DNA of 54,040 nt from an uncultured Cytophagaceae bacterium (GCA_903907745.1 CAIVPF010000061.1:1-54040), one strand, 5' to 3'; positions 16,862 to 26,604 are shown, counted from the first letter of the stretch. Notes: a model not told the origin generated them from the letters alone. Made by a program: numbers and translations.

Positions 16862-18955
16862 ATGGCACGCGATTTAAAATTTACTAGAAACATCGGTATT
16901 GCTGCGCACATTGATGCAGGTAAAACCACCACGACGGAACGTATTCTGTATTATGCAGGGGTTAGTCACAAGATTGGTGAGGTACACGATGGAGCGGCAA
17001 CCATGGACTGGATGGAGCAAGAGCAAGAGCGTGGTATCACGATCACTTCGGCTGCAACGACCGTGGGTTGGAAATACCGCGATGAAGATTACCACATTAA
17101 CATCATTGATACCCCAGGTCACGTAGATTTTACTGTAGAGGTGAATCGTTCATTACGTGTATTGGATGGTCTAGTATTTTTATTCTCAGCCGTGGATGGT
17201 GTTGAGCCTCAGTCGGAGACTAACTGGCGTTTAGCTAATAACTACAACGTAGCTCGTATCGGTTTCGTAAATAAAATGGACCGTTCGGGTGCTGATTTCT
17301 TAAACGTGTGTAAGCAGGTGAAGGAAATGTTAGGTAGTTATGCGGTGCCACTTCAATTGCCGATAGGTGCTGAAGAAGGATTCGAAGGGGTGGTTGACTT
17401 AGTTAACTTCCGTGGAATCATTTGGAATGAGGCAGATAAGGGAATGACATTTACAGAAGTACCGATTCCGGCTGATATGTTGGAAGAGGCGACTGAATAC
17501 CGTGAGAAATTACTAGAAGCAGTAGCTGAATTTGACGAGACTTTGATGGAGAAATACTTCGAAGATCCAGCCTCAATCACGGAAGATGAAATTTTAGCAG
17601 CATTACGTGCGGCGACTATATCGATGAAAATCGTTCCTATGTTATGTGGATCATCTTTCAAAAACAAAGGTGTTCAAACGATGTTGGATTACGTGATGGC
17701 TATTTTGCCTTCACCGATGGACAAAGAAGGCGTAAAAGGAATTCACCCAGATACAGGTGCTGAGATCTTGCGTAAGCCAAGTGAGTCTGAGCCATTTGCG
17801 GCTTTGGCATTTAAAATTGCAACGGATCCGTATGTGGGTCGTTTATGTTTCATTCGTGCCTATTCAGGAGGTTTGGATTCGGGTTCTTATGTGTTGAACA
17901 ACCGTTCAGGCAACAAGGAGCGTATTTCTCGTATCTTCCAAATGCACGCGAATAAGCAAAATGCAATTCCTCGTTTAGGTGCTGGAGATATCGGTGCAGT
18001 AGTGGGTTTCAAAGACATCAAAACAGGGGATACGCTGTCTGATGAGAAACACCCAATCGTATTAGAAGCAATGGATTTCCCAGAGCCCGTAATTGGTTAT
18101 GCAATTGAGCCTAAGAAAGCGGCTGATGCGGATAACTTCTCTAAGGCGATCACAAAATTGATCGAAGAAGATCCAACTTTACAAGTAGAATCAAACGAGG
18201 AAACAGGCCAAACCATCATTAAAGGAATGGGGGAGCTTCACTTAGAAATCATCATCGACCGTATGCGTCGTGAGTTTAAAGTAGAAGTAAACCAAGGCGC
18301 TCCTCAAGTAGCTTACAAAGAGTCTTTAACGAAGACAACCGAACACCGCGAAGTTTACAAGAAACAATCCGGTGGACGTGGTAAGTTTGCTGATATCGTA
18401 TTTGAAATCGGGCCAAGAGACGATGACAAACCAGGTTTGGAATTTGTGAATAACATTGTGGGTGGTGTGATTCCACGTGAATTTATTCCAGCGGTTCAAA
18501 AAGGATTTGAAGAAGCGATGAAAACTGGTGCCTTAGCAGGTTATCCAATGGATTCGATGAAAGTTCGTTTGTTCCACGGTTCTTTCCACGATGTCGATTC
18601 AGATTCATTGTCATTTGAATTAGCCGCTCGTATGGGTTACAAAGATGCAGCGAAACAAGCGGGTGCCAAATTAATGGAACCGATCATGGCCGTAGACGTA
18701 GTAACTCCAGATGAATATACAGGTCCTATTACAGGTGACTTGAACCGTCGTCGGGGTATCATGAAAGGAATGGATTCTCGCCAAGGGGCAGTTATCTTGA
18801 AAGCTGATGTGCCTCTTTCAGAATTATTCGGTTATGTAACGGATTTACGTACGATGTCTTCTGGACGTGCAACGGCATCCTTAACCTTCTCTCATTACGA
18901 ATTTGTTCCACAAAACCTTGCGGAAGAAGTAGTTAAGAAAGCAAAAGGTTTATAA
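16862..18955 (+). CDS. fusA: Elongation factor G
   Basis: A 697-residue translational GTPase that drives ribosome translocation. G1 AHIDAGKTT (15-23), the switch I segment [12 protein letters not shown]3 DTPGH (83-87) and G4 NKMD (137-140) are intact, and domains II-V follow at normal length. Codon use differs from neighbours (many CGT, GGT, GTA), as expected for high expression. The gene stands alone, with its own promoter and a strong terminator, not beside rpsL/rpsG or tuf. It looks like a canonical EF-G, though a second copy elsewhere cannot be excluded. Confidence 0.97.
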   Translation: MARDLKFTRNIGIAAHIDAGKTTTTERILYYAGVSHKIGEVHDGAATMDWMEQEQERGITITSAATTVGWKYRDEDYHINIIDTPGHVDFTVEVNRSLRVLDGLVFLFSAVDGVEPQSETNWRLANNYNVARIGFVNKMDRSGADFLNVCKQVKEMLGSYAVPLQLPIGAEEGFEGVVDLVNFRGIIWNEADKGMTFTEVPIPADMLEEATEYREKLLEAVAEFDETLMEKYFEDPASITEDEILAALRAATISMKIVPMLCGSSFKNKGVQTMLDYVMAILPSPMDKEGVKGIHPDTGAEILRKPSESEPFAALAFKIATDPYVGRLCFIRAYSGGLDSGSYVLNNRSGNKERISRIFQMHANKQNAIPRLGAGDIGAVVGFKDIKTGDTLSDEKHPIVLEAMDFPEPVIGYAIEPKKAADADNFSKAITKLIEEDPTLQVESNEETGQTIIKGMGELHLEIIIDRMRREFKVEVNQGAPQVAYKESLTKTTEHREVYKKQSGGRGKFADIVFEIGPRDDDKPGLEFVNNIVGGVIPREFIPAVQKGFEEAMKTGALAGYPMDSMKVRLFHGSFHDVDSDSLSFELAARMGYKDAAKQAGAKLMEPIMAVDVVTPDEYTGPITGDLNRRRGIMKGMDSRQGAVILKADVPLSELFGYVTDLRTMSSGRATASLTFSHYEFVPQNLAEEVVKKAKGL

Positions 18956-18974
18956 TATTCCAATTCATACCATC

Positions 18975-19008
18975 AAAAGCCTGGGCCTCACCGCTCAGGC
19001 TTTTTTTT
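18975..19008 (+). terminator. Intrinsic terminator of fusA
   Basis: AAAAGCCTG (18975-18983) pairs with CAGGCTTTT (18996-19004) around a GC-rich loop, followed by a run of eight T. It starts 20 bp after the fusA stop. Confidence 0.9.
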
Positions 19009-19114
19009 GATCCTTGTCCCGTCCTAAACTAAGATGAAAAGCTATTTATGTCAGATTAGCAGAAAAATGGTATTTGAATTTTCGTCAAGTAAACATGAAA
19101 GGCTTTCCCATAAG

Positions 19115-21274
19115 CTATTGAACAAATAATCCCTGCGCGGCTACCTTTTGCGCATACGCTCCTTCTATCCGAATCAGGTCCAAATGCGTACCTGCCTGAA
19201 CAACTTGGCCATCTTGAAGCACCATGATGTGATCGGCGTGAATAATGGTGCTGAGACGATGCGCAATAACCACTAAGGTTTTTCCCATTTGCCGAAAACG
19301 TTCGAGAACTTGTAAGATGTTTTGCTCGGAAGCGGAATCCAGAGAGGAAGTTGCCTCATCCAATAATAACATGTCAGGCTCTCGATACAATGCCCTCGCC
19401 AGGGCAATGCGTTGCTTCTGACCCCCAGACAACATCGCACCATTTTCCCCCAAAGGTGTAGCATAGCCACTCGGAATTTTCTCGATGAATTCAGCGATGC
19501 CTGTATCCCGACAAAGCTTCAACACGCGTTTTACATCCGGACATGGATCTCCTAATGCAATATTATCGATGACGTTGCCGGAGAACAATTGGATTTGTTG
19601 GGGCACCACCGCGATTCTTCTTCGCAAATCCGCCAAGCGAATATGCCGTATATCATAATCACCCACCATAATTCGACCCGACTGAATCGGATACAAGCCC
19701 TGTAAAATTGAAAAAAGCGAGGTCTTACCACTCCCACTATCCCCTACAATTGCCGTCATTTTTCCTTGGCAGATGCGCACATCCAAACCCGTAAAGACTT
19801 GCACTCGACTCCCATACGAAAAATGTACCTGCTCAAATCGAATATCCCCCAATGTTTCTTCCCCTAAACTAACTTCTTGATTTTCACCCTTCTCCAATGC
19901 CAAATCCATGATTTCAAACAATCGATCCGCGGCAATGCGAGCATTTTGGATGGATTTATTCGCCCCGACCAAAGCCGCCATCGGCCCCGAAAAATAACCG
20001 ACTAATGCATAAAATGAGAAAAGTTGACCCGGCGTAATTTCTTGATCCAGCACGTATCCAGACCCCAACCACATTAAAACTACCGTAATAAAGGAAGCTA
20101 AAAAAGAGGCACTCGAACCAGCAAAAAGTGAATGATAGCCTGACCGCATGCCCGTAAACAATAATTTAACAAAGCGATGCTCCGTTTTTTGATTCATAAA
20201 AAGCTCGATGCCAAATTCCTTCACCGTTCGAATATGATTCAGCGACTCGACCAATTGCGTTTCCAATGCCGCCGAATCCTCCATCACCTCTCGTTCCACT
20301 TTTTTGTTCAGCCAATGAAATACCGCAAAGATCAACGCATACAAAGGGAGAATGGCTAACATGACGAGCGCTAATTTCCAATCATACAAAAACATAAATC
20401 CAAAGGCAAACAAAACCACAAACACATTCACCACCCACTCAATCAAGGTATCATTCAAAAAGTTTCTAATTTTTATAGCATCACTAATCCGGGAAGTAAT
20501 CTCCCCAATCTGCATCGTATCAAAAAAGCGCTGAGGCAGATGCAACAAATGTTTATAATAACCCAAGATCAATGCGGCATCCATTAATTGACCTGATTTC
20601 ATCATCAACATCGATTTCCAAATACCCACAAATGCCTGCAAAGTAATCACGATCAGCATACCCACACTCATCAAATTCAACAAATTCCGATTCCCATCCA
20701 CCAACACATAATCCGTGATTTTTTGAATATAAACTGACATGCAAAGCCCCAAAACTGTAAAAAACAAGGCGCCTACCAGTGCTTGGGTCACTCCCACACG
20801 ATGAGGCCAGACCAAGTTCCAAAACCGTTTAACTACCGATTGCGTCGCATCCATCCGCTTAAATCCGTCCCCAGGCGCCAGCAAGACCAAGACCCCGGAC
20901 CAAATCTCCCCAAATTCCTTCAAATCATACGTTTCCATCGTCCCAAATGCCGGATCCATCAATTGAACTTGCCTGCTTGTCAATTGGTAAATCACAACAA
21001 AATGATGCAATTGATTTTTCAAGACAACATGTGCAATTGCCGGCAAAGGAATATTAGGTAAGGAATCTACATGAGCCTTAACCCCTTTGGCCAAAAACCC
21101 CATTTTTTCAGCCGCTTGAACAAGTCCCAATACATTCGTCCCTCGCAAATCCGTACTGGAAAATTGCCTTATTTGTGCAATGGGAATGTGAACCTGGTAA
21201 TGATTTCCGATGGAAGCCAAACAGGCCGCGCCACAATCTTTGATATCATGTTGTTTAATTTTCTTGCTTTTCAT
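19115..21274 (-). CDS. Peptidase-C39-containing ABC exporter
   Basis: A 719-residue bacteriocin/peptide exporter of the PCAT type. The N-terminal C39 cysteine protease domain has its Cys 14 (IKDCGAACLAS), His 91 (LHHFVVIY) and Asp 107 (LMDPAFG). Six membrane helices follow (about 165-430), then the ATPase domain with Walker A GDSGSGKTS (near 512), signature LSGGQKQR (near 615) and Walker B LLLDEATSSLD. Such proteins cut double-glycine leaders and export the peptide. The start overlaps the HlyD-type gene by 4 bp, so the two are co-translated. No double-glycine precursor gene is visible nearby. Confidence 0.93.
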   Translation of the reverse strand: MKSKKIKQHDIKDCGAACLASIGNHYQVHIPIAQIRQFSSTDLRGTNVLGLVQAAEKMGFLAKGVKAHVDSLPNIPLPAIAHVVLKNQLHHFVVIYQLTSRQVQLMDPAFGTMETYDLKEFGEIWSGVLVLLAPGDGFKRMDATQSVVKRFWNLVWPHRVGVTQALVGALFFTVLGLCMSVYIQKITDYVLVDGNRNLLNLMSVGMLIVITLQAFVGIWKSMLMMKSGQLMDAALILGYYKHLLHLPQRFFDTMQIGEITSRISDAIKIRNFLNDTLIEWVVNVFVVLFAFGFMFLYDWKLALVMLAILPLYALIFAVFHWLNKKVEREVMEDSAALETQLVESLNHIRTVKEFGIELFMNQKTEHRFVKLLFTGMRSGYHSLFAGSSASFLASFITVVLMWLGSGYVLDQEITPGQLFSFYALVGYFSGPMAALVGANKSIQNARIAADRLFEIMDLALEKGENQEVSLGEETLGDIRFEQVHFSYGSRVQVFTGLDVRICQGKMTAIVGDSGSGKTSLFSILQGLYPIQSGRIMVGDYDIRHIRLADLRRRIAVVPQQIQLFSGNVIDNIALGDPCPDVKRVLKLCRDTGIAEFIEKIPSGYATPLGENGAMLSGGQKQRIALARALYREPDMLLLDEATSSLDSASEQNILQVLERFRQMGKTLVVIAHRLSTIIHADHIMVLQDGQVVQAGTHLDLIRIEGAYAQKVAAQGLFVQ

Positions 21275-22410
21275 GGTTCATTAGAAAGTTTCATCGGGTT
21301 GAAAAAAGTATCCATTCGATCCACGAGTAATTGCAACAAGGAACGCCTTGCCAAAAAAAAACGAGCCGTCAAGGTCATCCCTTTTTTCACCTGAACCTGT
21401 TTGCCTTTCCTTTGTAATTTTTGAAGGAGCAATCGACAACGTACCCGGAAAAAAACCGCCTCATTTTGAATTTCAGGATTTCGATCAATTTCCAAGACTT
21501 TGGCAGGAACAAAGCCCCATTGGTGATATGGAAATGCATCAAATTGCAGACGGGCCGATTGACCTATCCGCAAAAGTCCAATGTCTTTGGGGCCGATCTG
21601 ACATTCTACCAGCAGGGCATGATCCGGCGTAATTTCCGCTAAATACCCAGCCGAAACCACAAATGAATTCGATTCAAATCCCTTTACATGGGTCAGCGTT
21701 CCATCAATGGGCGCGCGAATTACGTATTGTTTCTTCTCAAGTATCAATTTTTGAATGGCCAATTCATTGCTTTGTTGCAAATCATGAAATTCTTTGAATT
21801 GCCGTTGCCAAATGGCATATTGGTTGGCTTCGGCCAATCGCCAAGCCGCGAGTGCCATTTGATATTCGTGTTCAGCACGTTCATACTCCGCTGGCGGAAT
21901 AACATGGTCGGAAAAGAGTTTTTGCTGGCGTACCCAGACACTTTTAGCCGCCTGTATATGCGTTTGAGCTTCCTTTTTTTGAGCTAAAAACTTATCAAAA
22001 TCTTGACGAAGGGTGGCTTGTGTCAACAAAGGCATTTCCGAAGAACTTATCATTTCATGAAGATCTCGAAGAAGCGCTTGGTTTTGCTTAAACACGGATA
22101 TTTGATGGGCAAGTTCCTCGTCTATTCGTTTGGAATCGATGCGCAAGAGCGTATCACCGCGGCGAACTGCTTGATTATTCCTCATGTTCATTTGTATAAT
22201 ATTACCACTGACAAGGGATAGGATGGGTACCGGGTCTTGGGCGGAGCGAAGTATACCGCGGGCCTGCGCCGATACATCAACCTGAATAAAAGGAAGGGCG
22301 AATAATGCGATAAGAAGCAAAAAGAGGATGAATACATAGACAGAAAATCCGTTGACCCGATTTTTGATAATCAGATTTTCAAGGCTATACCTAAAGTTAT
22401 TTGTGGGCAT
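21271..22410 (-). CDS. HlyD family membrane fusion protein
   Basis: A 379-residue periplasmic adaptor for the adjacent exporter. It has a short cytoplasmic N-terminus, one membrane helix (about 24-46), a lipoyl half-motif (SGNIIQMNMRNNQAVRRGDTLLRI), a long coiled-coil hairpin (about 95-215), and a second lipoyl half with a beta-barrel (RAPIDGTLTHVKGFESNSFV). It overlaps the ABC gene by 4 bp. The outer-membrane TolC-like partner is not in the window. Confidence 0.92.
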   Translation of the reverse strand: MPTNNFRYSLENLIIKNRVNGFSVYVFILFLLLIALFALPFIQVDVSAQARGILRSAQDPVPILSLVSGNIIQMNMRNNQAVRRGDTLLRIDSKRIDEELAHQISVFKQNQALLRDLHEMISSSEMPLLTQATLRQDFDKFLAQKKEAQTHIQAAKSVWVRQQKLFSDHVIPPAEYERAEHEYQMALAAWRLAEANQYAIWQRQFKEFHDLQQSNELAIQKLILEKKQYVIRAPIDGTLTHVKGFESNSFVVSAGYLAEITPDHALLVECQIGPKDIGLLRIGQSARLQFDAFPYHQWGFVPAKVLEIDRNPEIQNEAVFFRVRCRLLLQKLQRKGKQVQVKKGMTLTARFFLARRSLLQLLVDRMDTFFNPMKLSNEP

Positions 22411-22541
22411 ACATGCGTCATTTTTTGACGAAAGTACGGCCTGTAATGGAAGCGAAAAATAGGAAGAAAAGGATTATCAAAAACCTGATCAGGGAAAATC
22501 AAGTAGCTGATATTTAGAGAAAAAATGGGTTTGAAAAATCC

Positions 22542-23576
22542 CTACACAAAATGCCGCTTCAGCTCCTGAATCGGTTTTTCGATCCATCGATACGAAATCG
22601 CGGCAACTAAAAATAGAACCAGTAAACCGATCACATGATAGGGGTCGGCTGGCAAAGGAATGTGTAATCGAGCGGCGATTTGATAAAATAAATCAGGGAC
22701 AAGCATGTGATAAAGGTAAATCCCATAACTCATTTGGCCGATCTTCCGCAAAGGAGTCCATGAAAAAATACGGGCTAAAATCCCTGCTTGCATCACCTGA
22801 AAAAGCAAGGCCACAGACACCATCGAGGTCAAGGTTCGAAAGAGCAATTGCTTCACCAAATCCGCATCCGTATGCCACAGACACAGCATAATCCATAAAA
22901 TTAGCACCGGAATCCACAATCGGCGAACCCAAATTCCCAGTTCCGAAGTGCGACCGCTGCGTACATAGTAGGCCAACAAAGCCCCCCACGCAAACGTATC
23001 CACACAGGTAATCATATACACCCCAATCCCATGAAATTCATGCACCGAAATATAACGCGCCACGATTCCTAGCACCACGACCGACCATAAAAAACCAAGC
23101 AGGCGTTTGCCAGAAGGAATCAATAACATAAAAAATGGCCAAACAATGTAAAACTGCTCCTCCACCGATAAAGACCAATAAGGCGATAACATATCGGACC
23201 AATTTTGTTGGCGCTCTAACCAATGATTATACAAATACGTCCAATAATAAACCGGGTGCTCATAAAAATCGGTGACCACTTGAATCCCCACTCGTTTGGC
23301 CACGAGCAAGCCTAAAAGCACCAAAAAATAAATAGGAAAAATGCGTAAAGCCCGACGAATCACGAAATTTTTAAAGGAACGAACGAAGTTGCCGGCGGCT
23401 TGTTGGCCCATCAAAATCGTCGAAATCAAATAGCCACTCAAGACAAAAAAAAGTGTCACGCCGATCGGGCCGTTTGGCAATACATTCACCCAATGATTCA
23501 CCGGAAACCAGTGAAACAAAAGAACCAAAAGAATAGCAAGGGCCCTGACCCCATCTAAAGCAGGAATGTATTTCAT
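22542..23576 (-). CDS. Acyltransferase 3 family membrane protein
   Basis: A 344-residue OafA/YrhL-type membrane acyltransferase with about ten hydrophobic segments. The start (ALDGVRALAILLVLLFHW), including the conserved His, and the GVTLFFVLSGYLIS segment are typical. Members O-acylate cell-surface glycans or antibiotics. There is no C-terminal SGNH domain. It is transcribed toward the exporter genes, 131 bp upstream of the HlyD gene; it may be co-transcribed, but a functional link is not established. Confidence 0.9.
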   Translation of the reverse strand: MKYIPALDGVRALAILLVLLFHWFPVNHWVNVLPNGPIGVTLFFVLSGYLISTILMGQQAAGNFVRSFKNFVIRRALRIFPIYFLVLLGLLVAKRVGIQVVTDFYEHPVYYWTYLYNHWLERQQNWSDMLSPYWSLSVEEQFYIVWPFFMLLIPSGKRLLGFLWSVVVLGIVARYISVHEFHGIGVYMITCVDTFAWGALLAYYVRSGRTSELGIWVRRLWIPVLILWIMLCLWHTDADLVKQLLFRTLTSMVSVALLFQVMQAGILARIFSWTPLRKIGQMSYGIYLYHMLVPDLFYQIAARLHIPLPADPYHVIGLLVLFLVAAISYRWIEKPIQELKRHFV

Positions 23577-23592
23577 CGCATTTTATCGAACA

Positions 23593-23623
23593 CAAAGCTA
23601 AAAAAACCCGCATAGGAATCAAA
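23593..23623 (-). promoter_or_regulatory. Promoter of the acyltransferase (and possibly exporter) unit
   Basis: On the minus strand TTTG (23623-23620), a 19-bp spacer and TAGCTTTG (23600-23593) match the Bacteroidota consensus. The predicted start is about 10 bp before the acyltransferase ATG. Confidence 0.65.
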
Positions 23624-23731
23624 CCTCTTATCCACCTATATGCTTATTTATCCCCTCCCCGTATCTTTTGTAGAAAAGAATGAAGACTTTGCGACAATGC
23701 GTGTATTTTTGAAGCTTGAATGAATGTCCTT

Positions 23732-24442
23732 ATGAGCAAAATTATTGTTACCAAAAATATTTCAAAACGCTATGTCATGGGCGAAGAGGTGATTGATGCC
23801 TTAAAAGACATCAATATTTCCGTCAATAAAGGCGAATATGTCGCTTTTATGGGACCTTCGGGTTCAGGAAAATCTACTTTAATGAATATTGTGGGCTGTT
23901 TAGATACGCCCACCACGGGTCAATATATTTTGAATGGACAAGATGTCAGCGAGATGTCTGAAAATGAATTAGCCGCGGTCCGCAACAAAGAAATCGGTTT
24001 CGTTTTCCAAACCTTTAATTTGCTACCTCGCCAATCCGCCCTCGAAAACGTAGCCCTGCCCCTTATCTACGCAGGTTATTCGAAATCCCAACGCACCGAA
24101 ATCGCCATGGAAACCCTTCGCGGAGTAGGCCTGGATAATCGGGCTGGACATAAGCCTAATGAACTTTCTGGGGGACAACGCCAACGTGTGGCCGTCGCCC
24201 GTGCCTTAGTCAACGAACCTTCGATTTTATTGGCCGATGAACCGACAGGTAACCTGGACACCAAAACCTCCTATGAGATCATGGACCTCTTCGACCAATT
24301 GCACAAAAAAGGCAATACCATCGTGATGGTTACCCATGAAGACGACATCGCACAATACGCGCACCGCATCATCCGCCTGCGCGACGGACTCATCGAATCC
24401 GATACCATTAATCCCAATGTACGGAAAGTGGAGAAATTGTAA
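23732..24442 (+). CDS. LolD/MacB-type ABC transporter ATP-binding protein
   Basis: An ATPase of 236 residues from [10 protein letters not shown]; an in-frame ATG four codons earlier (23720) is also possible. Walker [11 protein letters not shown]-loop [11 protein letters not shown], signature [15 protein letters not shown], Walker [13 protein letters not shown] and switch His (VTHEDD) are all present. The [15 protein letters not shown] and ADEPTGNLD forms are typical of the MacB/LolD/FtsE group. No permease gene is adjacent, so the partner must lie elsewhere. A TATTTTTG box at 23704-23711 is a possible -7 element. Confidence 0.9.
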   Translation: MSKIIVTKNISKRYVMGEEVIDALKDINISVNKGEYVAFMGPSGSGKSTLMNIVGCLDTPTTGQYILNGQDVSEMSENELAAVRNKEIGFVFQTFNLLPRQSALENVALPLIYAGYSKSQRTEIAMETLRGVGLDNRAGHKPNELSGGQRQRVAVARALVNEPSILLADEPTGNLDTKTSYEIMDLFDQLHKKGNTIVMVTHEDDIAQYAHRIIRLRDGLIESDTINPNVRKVEKL

Positions 24443-24499
24443 GTAGCGCATCTTTTTTTACTTTAAATTCGATTTCAAATAATCCATTTTAGCAAAATA

Positions 24500-24535
24500 A
24501 ATAAACTGATAATCTTCCGATTAAATCAGTTTATT
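24500..24535. other. Long imperfect hairpin upstream of higBA
   Basis: AATAAACTGAT (24500-24510) and ATCAGTTTATT (24525-24535) are perfect inverted copies. The stem continues inward with AATC (24511-24514) facing GATT (24519-24522), leaving two unpaired A. It lies 57 bp after the ATPase gene. No T-run follows, so it is a weak terminator at best. It could be a protein-binding site or a boundary element of the toxin-antitoxin insert. Confidence 0.5.
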
Positions 24536-24586
24536 GTCCAAGCTTTTTCAAGCAATTAAATATTTTTGTCAAATAAAACCTGTCAT

Positions 24587-24622
24587 TTTATTCACTTATT
24601 TGTGAATAAATATTTACTTTTG
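24587..24622 (+). promoter_or_regulatory. Candidate higBA operator and -7 box
   Basis: TTTATTCAC (24587-24595) and GTGAATAAA (24602-24610) form a perfect 9-bp inverted repeat with a 6-bp spacer. Four bases later TACTTTTG (24615-24622) matches the -7 consensus. HigA antitoxins usually repress their own operon by binding such a palindrome, so this is the likely autoregulatory site. The predicted transcript start is close to the toxin start, giving a very short leader. Confidence 0.55.
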
Positions 24623-24657
24623 TTTGGCTGATCATCATTGTTTTCGACAAATACGAA

Positions 24658-24942
24658 TTGCAAGAATTGTATGAAAAAGGCTATTCGGAAAATCGACAGG
24701 TTAGGTTTCAGCCGAGTGTGATCAAACAATACATCAAAATAATTAACATGATGCTTGCGATAGAGAAATTAGAAGAACTCTATCAAATTAAAAGCCTGCA
24801 TTTTAAAAAACTAATTGGTGCAAAATCATTGTTTCATTCCATACGTGTTAATCAAAAATACCGGCTTGAATGCATCATCAGTTATGATATATATTTGTTA
24901 GTCGGTAAAATCATGTCTCTTACGAATCACTACCAATCATGA
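24658..24942 (+). CDS. higB: HigB-type toxin (RelE superfamily)
   Basis: A ribosome-dependent mRNA interferase toxin by family: the segments LEELYQIKSLHFKKLIG, SIRVNQKYRLE and the end LTNHYQS match HigB. The first usable standard start is TTG at 24658, giving 94 residues but removing the usual first strand. The frame stays open to 24610 and reads IIIVFDKYELQ just upstream, which looks like the missing HigB N-terminus. Translation may therefore start at a non-standard ATT/ATC near 24631-24637, or the gene may have lost its ATG. It overlaps the antitoxin gene by 4 bp (ATGA). Confidence 0.8.
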   Translation: MQELYEKGYSENRQVRFQPSVIKQYIKIINMMLAIEKLEELYQIKSLHFKKLIGAKSLFHSIRVNQKYRLECIISYDIYLLVGKIMSLTNHYQS

Positions 24943-25232
24943 ACTCAAAACAAGCCCTTGTCCCATTATTTCCAACACATCCAGGAGAACTAATACTCGA
25001 TGAGATGAAAGTGCGAAAAATATCTCAGCTAAAAATGGCCAAAGAAGTAGCTGTACAGCCTTCTTTCCTGAACGAAGTCATCAAAGGAAAAAGAGGCGTT
25101 CATGCACATTTGGCTATTGCTCTTGAAAATGCATTAGGTATATCGGCCGAGTATTGGCTCCGCCTTCAAATGCAATACGATCTAAGCAAGGCTCGTGCCG
25201 AACTAAAACAAATAAAATCAGCCATCAGCTGA
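24939..25232 (+). CDS. higA: HigA-type antitoxin (XRE family)
   Basis: A 97-residue helix-turn-helix antitoxin. The HigA signature is clear: FPTHPGELILDEM, then the helix-turn-helix SQLKMAKEVAVQPSFLNEVIKGKRG, and ALGISAEYWLRLQMQYDL. It neutralises HigB and probably represses the operon through the palindrome upstream. The toxin-first order and the 4-bp overlap are typical of higBA. It is convergent with rplS, which ends about 100 bp away. Confidence 0.92.
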   Translation: MNSKQALVPLFPTHPGELILDEMKVRKISQLKMAKEVAVQPSFLNEVIKGKRGVHAHLAIALENALGISAEYWLRLQMQYDLSKARAELKQIKSAIS

Positions 25233-25279
25233 TCCTAATTAGAATACGAAAACCAACACGATTAAATTAATGGAAACAA

Positions 25280-25309
25280 AAAAGGCCGTTCATTGCTGAA
25301 CGACCTTTT
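25280..25309 (-). terminator. Intrinsic terminator of rplS
   Basis: Arms 25280-25292 and 25297-25309 pair with a single mismatch around the loop TTGC. On the minus strand the stem is followed by TTTTTTGTTT, 22 bp after the rplS stop. On the plus strand the T-run is shorter, but the hairpin could also end higBA. Confidence 0.8.
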
Positions 25310-25330
25310 CCTATATAAAATATCTCAAAC

Positions 25331-25684
25331 CTATTTCTTCTTCTCTTTAACACGAGCCGCTTTTCCTTGCTTGCCTCTCATGTAGAATAAACGTGCACGA
25401 CGAACTTTACCGCGACGCAATACTTCGATTTTATCCAAATTTGGTGACAAAATTGGGAAAATACGCTCTACACCAATTCCGTTAGAAATTTTACGAACAG
25501 TGAATGATTCACCTGCTCCTGAATTTTTACGTTGGATGACCAAACCCTGGAAAACCTGAATACGCTCCTTGTTACCCTCACGAATCTTCACGTGAACATT
25601 TACCGTATCTCCTGCAGCAAATTCTGGATGCTGAGCCCGACGGGCCGAGTTTTCTGCTTCTACTAACTTAATTAAATCACTCAT
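25331..25684 (-). CDS. rplS: 50S ribosomal protein L19
   Basis: A 117-residue ribosomal protein L19, at the 30S-50S interface. The family core is visible: [53 protein letters not shown] and [26 protein letters not shown]. It is separated from the trp operon by about 130 bp, has its own -7 box and terminator, and is not joined to rpsP/rimM/trmD here. Confidence 0.97.
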   Translation of the reverse strand: MSDLIKLVEAENSARRAQHPEFAAGDTVNVHVKIREGNKERIQVFQGLVIQRKNSGAGESFTVRKISNGIGVERIFPILSPNLDKIEVLRRGKVRRARLFYMRGKQGKAARVKEKKK

Positions 25685-25757
25685 CTTCGTTTCGATTTTT
25701 GATGATTATCAGTCCTTAGCGGTCCACTTTGTACATAAGGCACACTGATTTGGGTTG

Positions 25758-25765
25758 CAAAGATA
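25758..25765 (-). promoter_or_regulatory. Candidate -7 box for rplS
   Basis: The minus strand reads TATCTTTG, matching TAnnTTTG, 73 bp upstream of the rplS start in the gap after trpA. A T-rich stretch but no clear TTG lies at the -33 position. Confidence 0.45.
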
Positions 25766-25815
25766 GAAAAAATCTATTCTTTAAAAAAAAAATTGACTAA
25801 AAAAATCCTCAAAAA

Positions 25816-26604
25816 TTAAGCTAAACCCTTGATACCCTTCACAAATGCCACCACTTCCGAACGAATATCCTTTGCCTGACCCACTAATTTCACAAAGGCA
25901 CTTCCAATAATCGCCCCTGACGCACCTTTCGATGCCTTTAAAAAACTCGCCCGATCCGATATACCAAAACCCACCAATCGTGGATTCTTCAAGTCCATTC
26001 CCTCTATCCGCTCAAAATACGCCTCCTGATCAGACGAAATCCCCGTCTTAGCCCCAGTCGTACTCGCCGAAGAAACCATGTAAATAAATCCCTCACTCAC
26101 CGAGTCAATCTGTCGAATACGCTCATCCGAAGTCTGTGGCGTGATCAAAAAGATATTAAACAAGCCATAACGCTCAAAAATCGCCTTGTATTCCCGCTCA
26201 TATTCCGCCATCGGTAAATCAGGTAATATCAATCCATCCACACCCACCTCATTGCATTTTTGGCAAAAACGCTCTACCCCAAACTGCAAGACCGGATTTA
26301 TATACCCCATCAAAAGTACAGGAACCTGAATTTTAGACCGCATATCGGCCAATTGATCAAATAATTTCGCCACCGTCATCCCCTGATCCAATGCCGACTG
26401 GTTCGATTGCTGAATCGTTTCCCCATCCGCCACCGGATCCGAATAAGGCATCCCAATCTCAATAATATCCACACCGCCTTCCTGCAATGCCTCCAACACC
26501 TCCATCGTATCCCCAAAACCAGGATATCCCGCCGTCGTATATACATTTAAAATCGGACCCTGCGCCGACTGAAAAACCTCCGTAATTCGATTCATCTTAG
26601 TCAT
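25816..26604 (-). CDS. trpA: Tryptophan synthase alpha subunit
   Basis: A 262-residue TIM-barrel enzyme that splits indole-3-glycerol phosphate to indole and glyceraldehyde 3-phosphate in the TrpA2B2 complex. The catalytic Glu and Asp are in [16 protein letters not shown], and the phosphate site segments GFGISD and [11 protein letters not shown] are present. It is the last gene of the operon and overlaps trpB by 8 bp. A second in-frame ATG (MNRI) lies three codons in. Confidence 0.97.
   Translation of the reverse strand: MTKMNRITEVFQSAQGPILNVYTTAGYPGFGDTMEVLEALQEGGVDIIEIGMPYSDPVADGETIQQSNQSALDQGMTVAKLFDQLADMRSKIQVPVLLMGYINPVLQFGVERFCQKCNEVGVDGLILPDLPMAEYEREYKAIFERYGLFNIFLITPQTSDERIRQIDSVSEGFIYMVSSASTTGAKTGISSDQEAYFERIEGMDLKNPRLVGFGISDRASFLKASKGASGAIIGSAFVKLVGQAKDIRSEVVAFVKGIKGLA

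Noticed and set aside
19034-19129. 31-residue plus-strand frame (MKSYLCQISRKMVFEF...) as exporter cargo
   Set aside because: It has no double-glycine leader, overlaps the end of the exporter gene on the opposite strand, and has no promoter match.
22446-22517. 23-residue frame (MEAKNRKKRIIKN...) between the HlyD and acyltransferase genes
   Set aside because: It is on the opposite strand, very basic, without a leader motif; probably chance in A-rich DNA.
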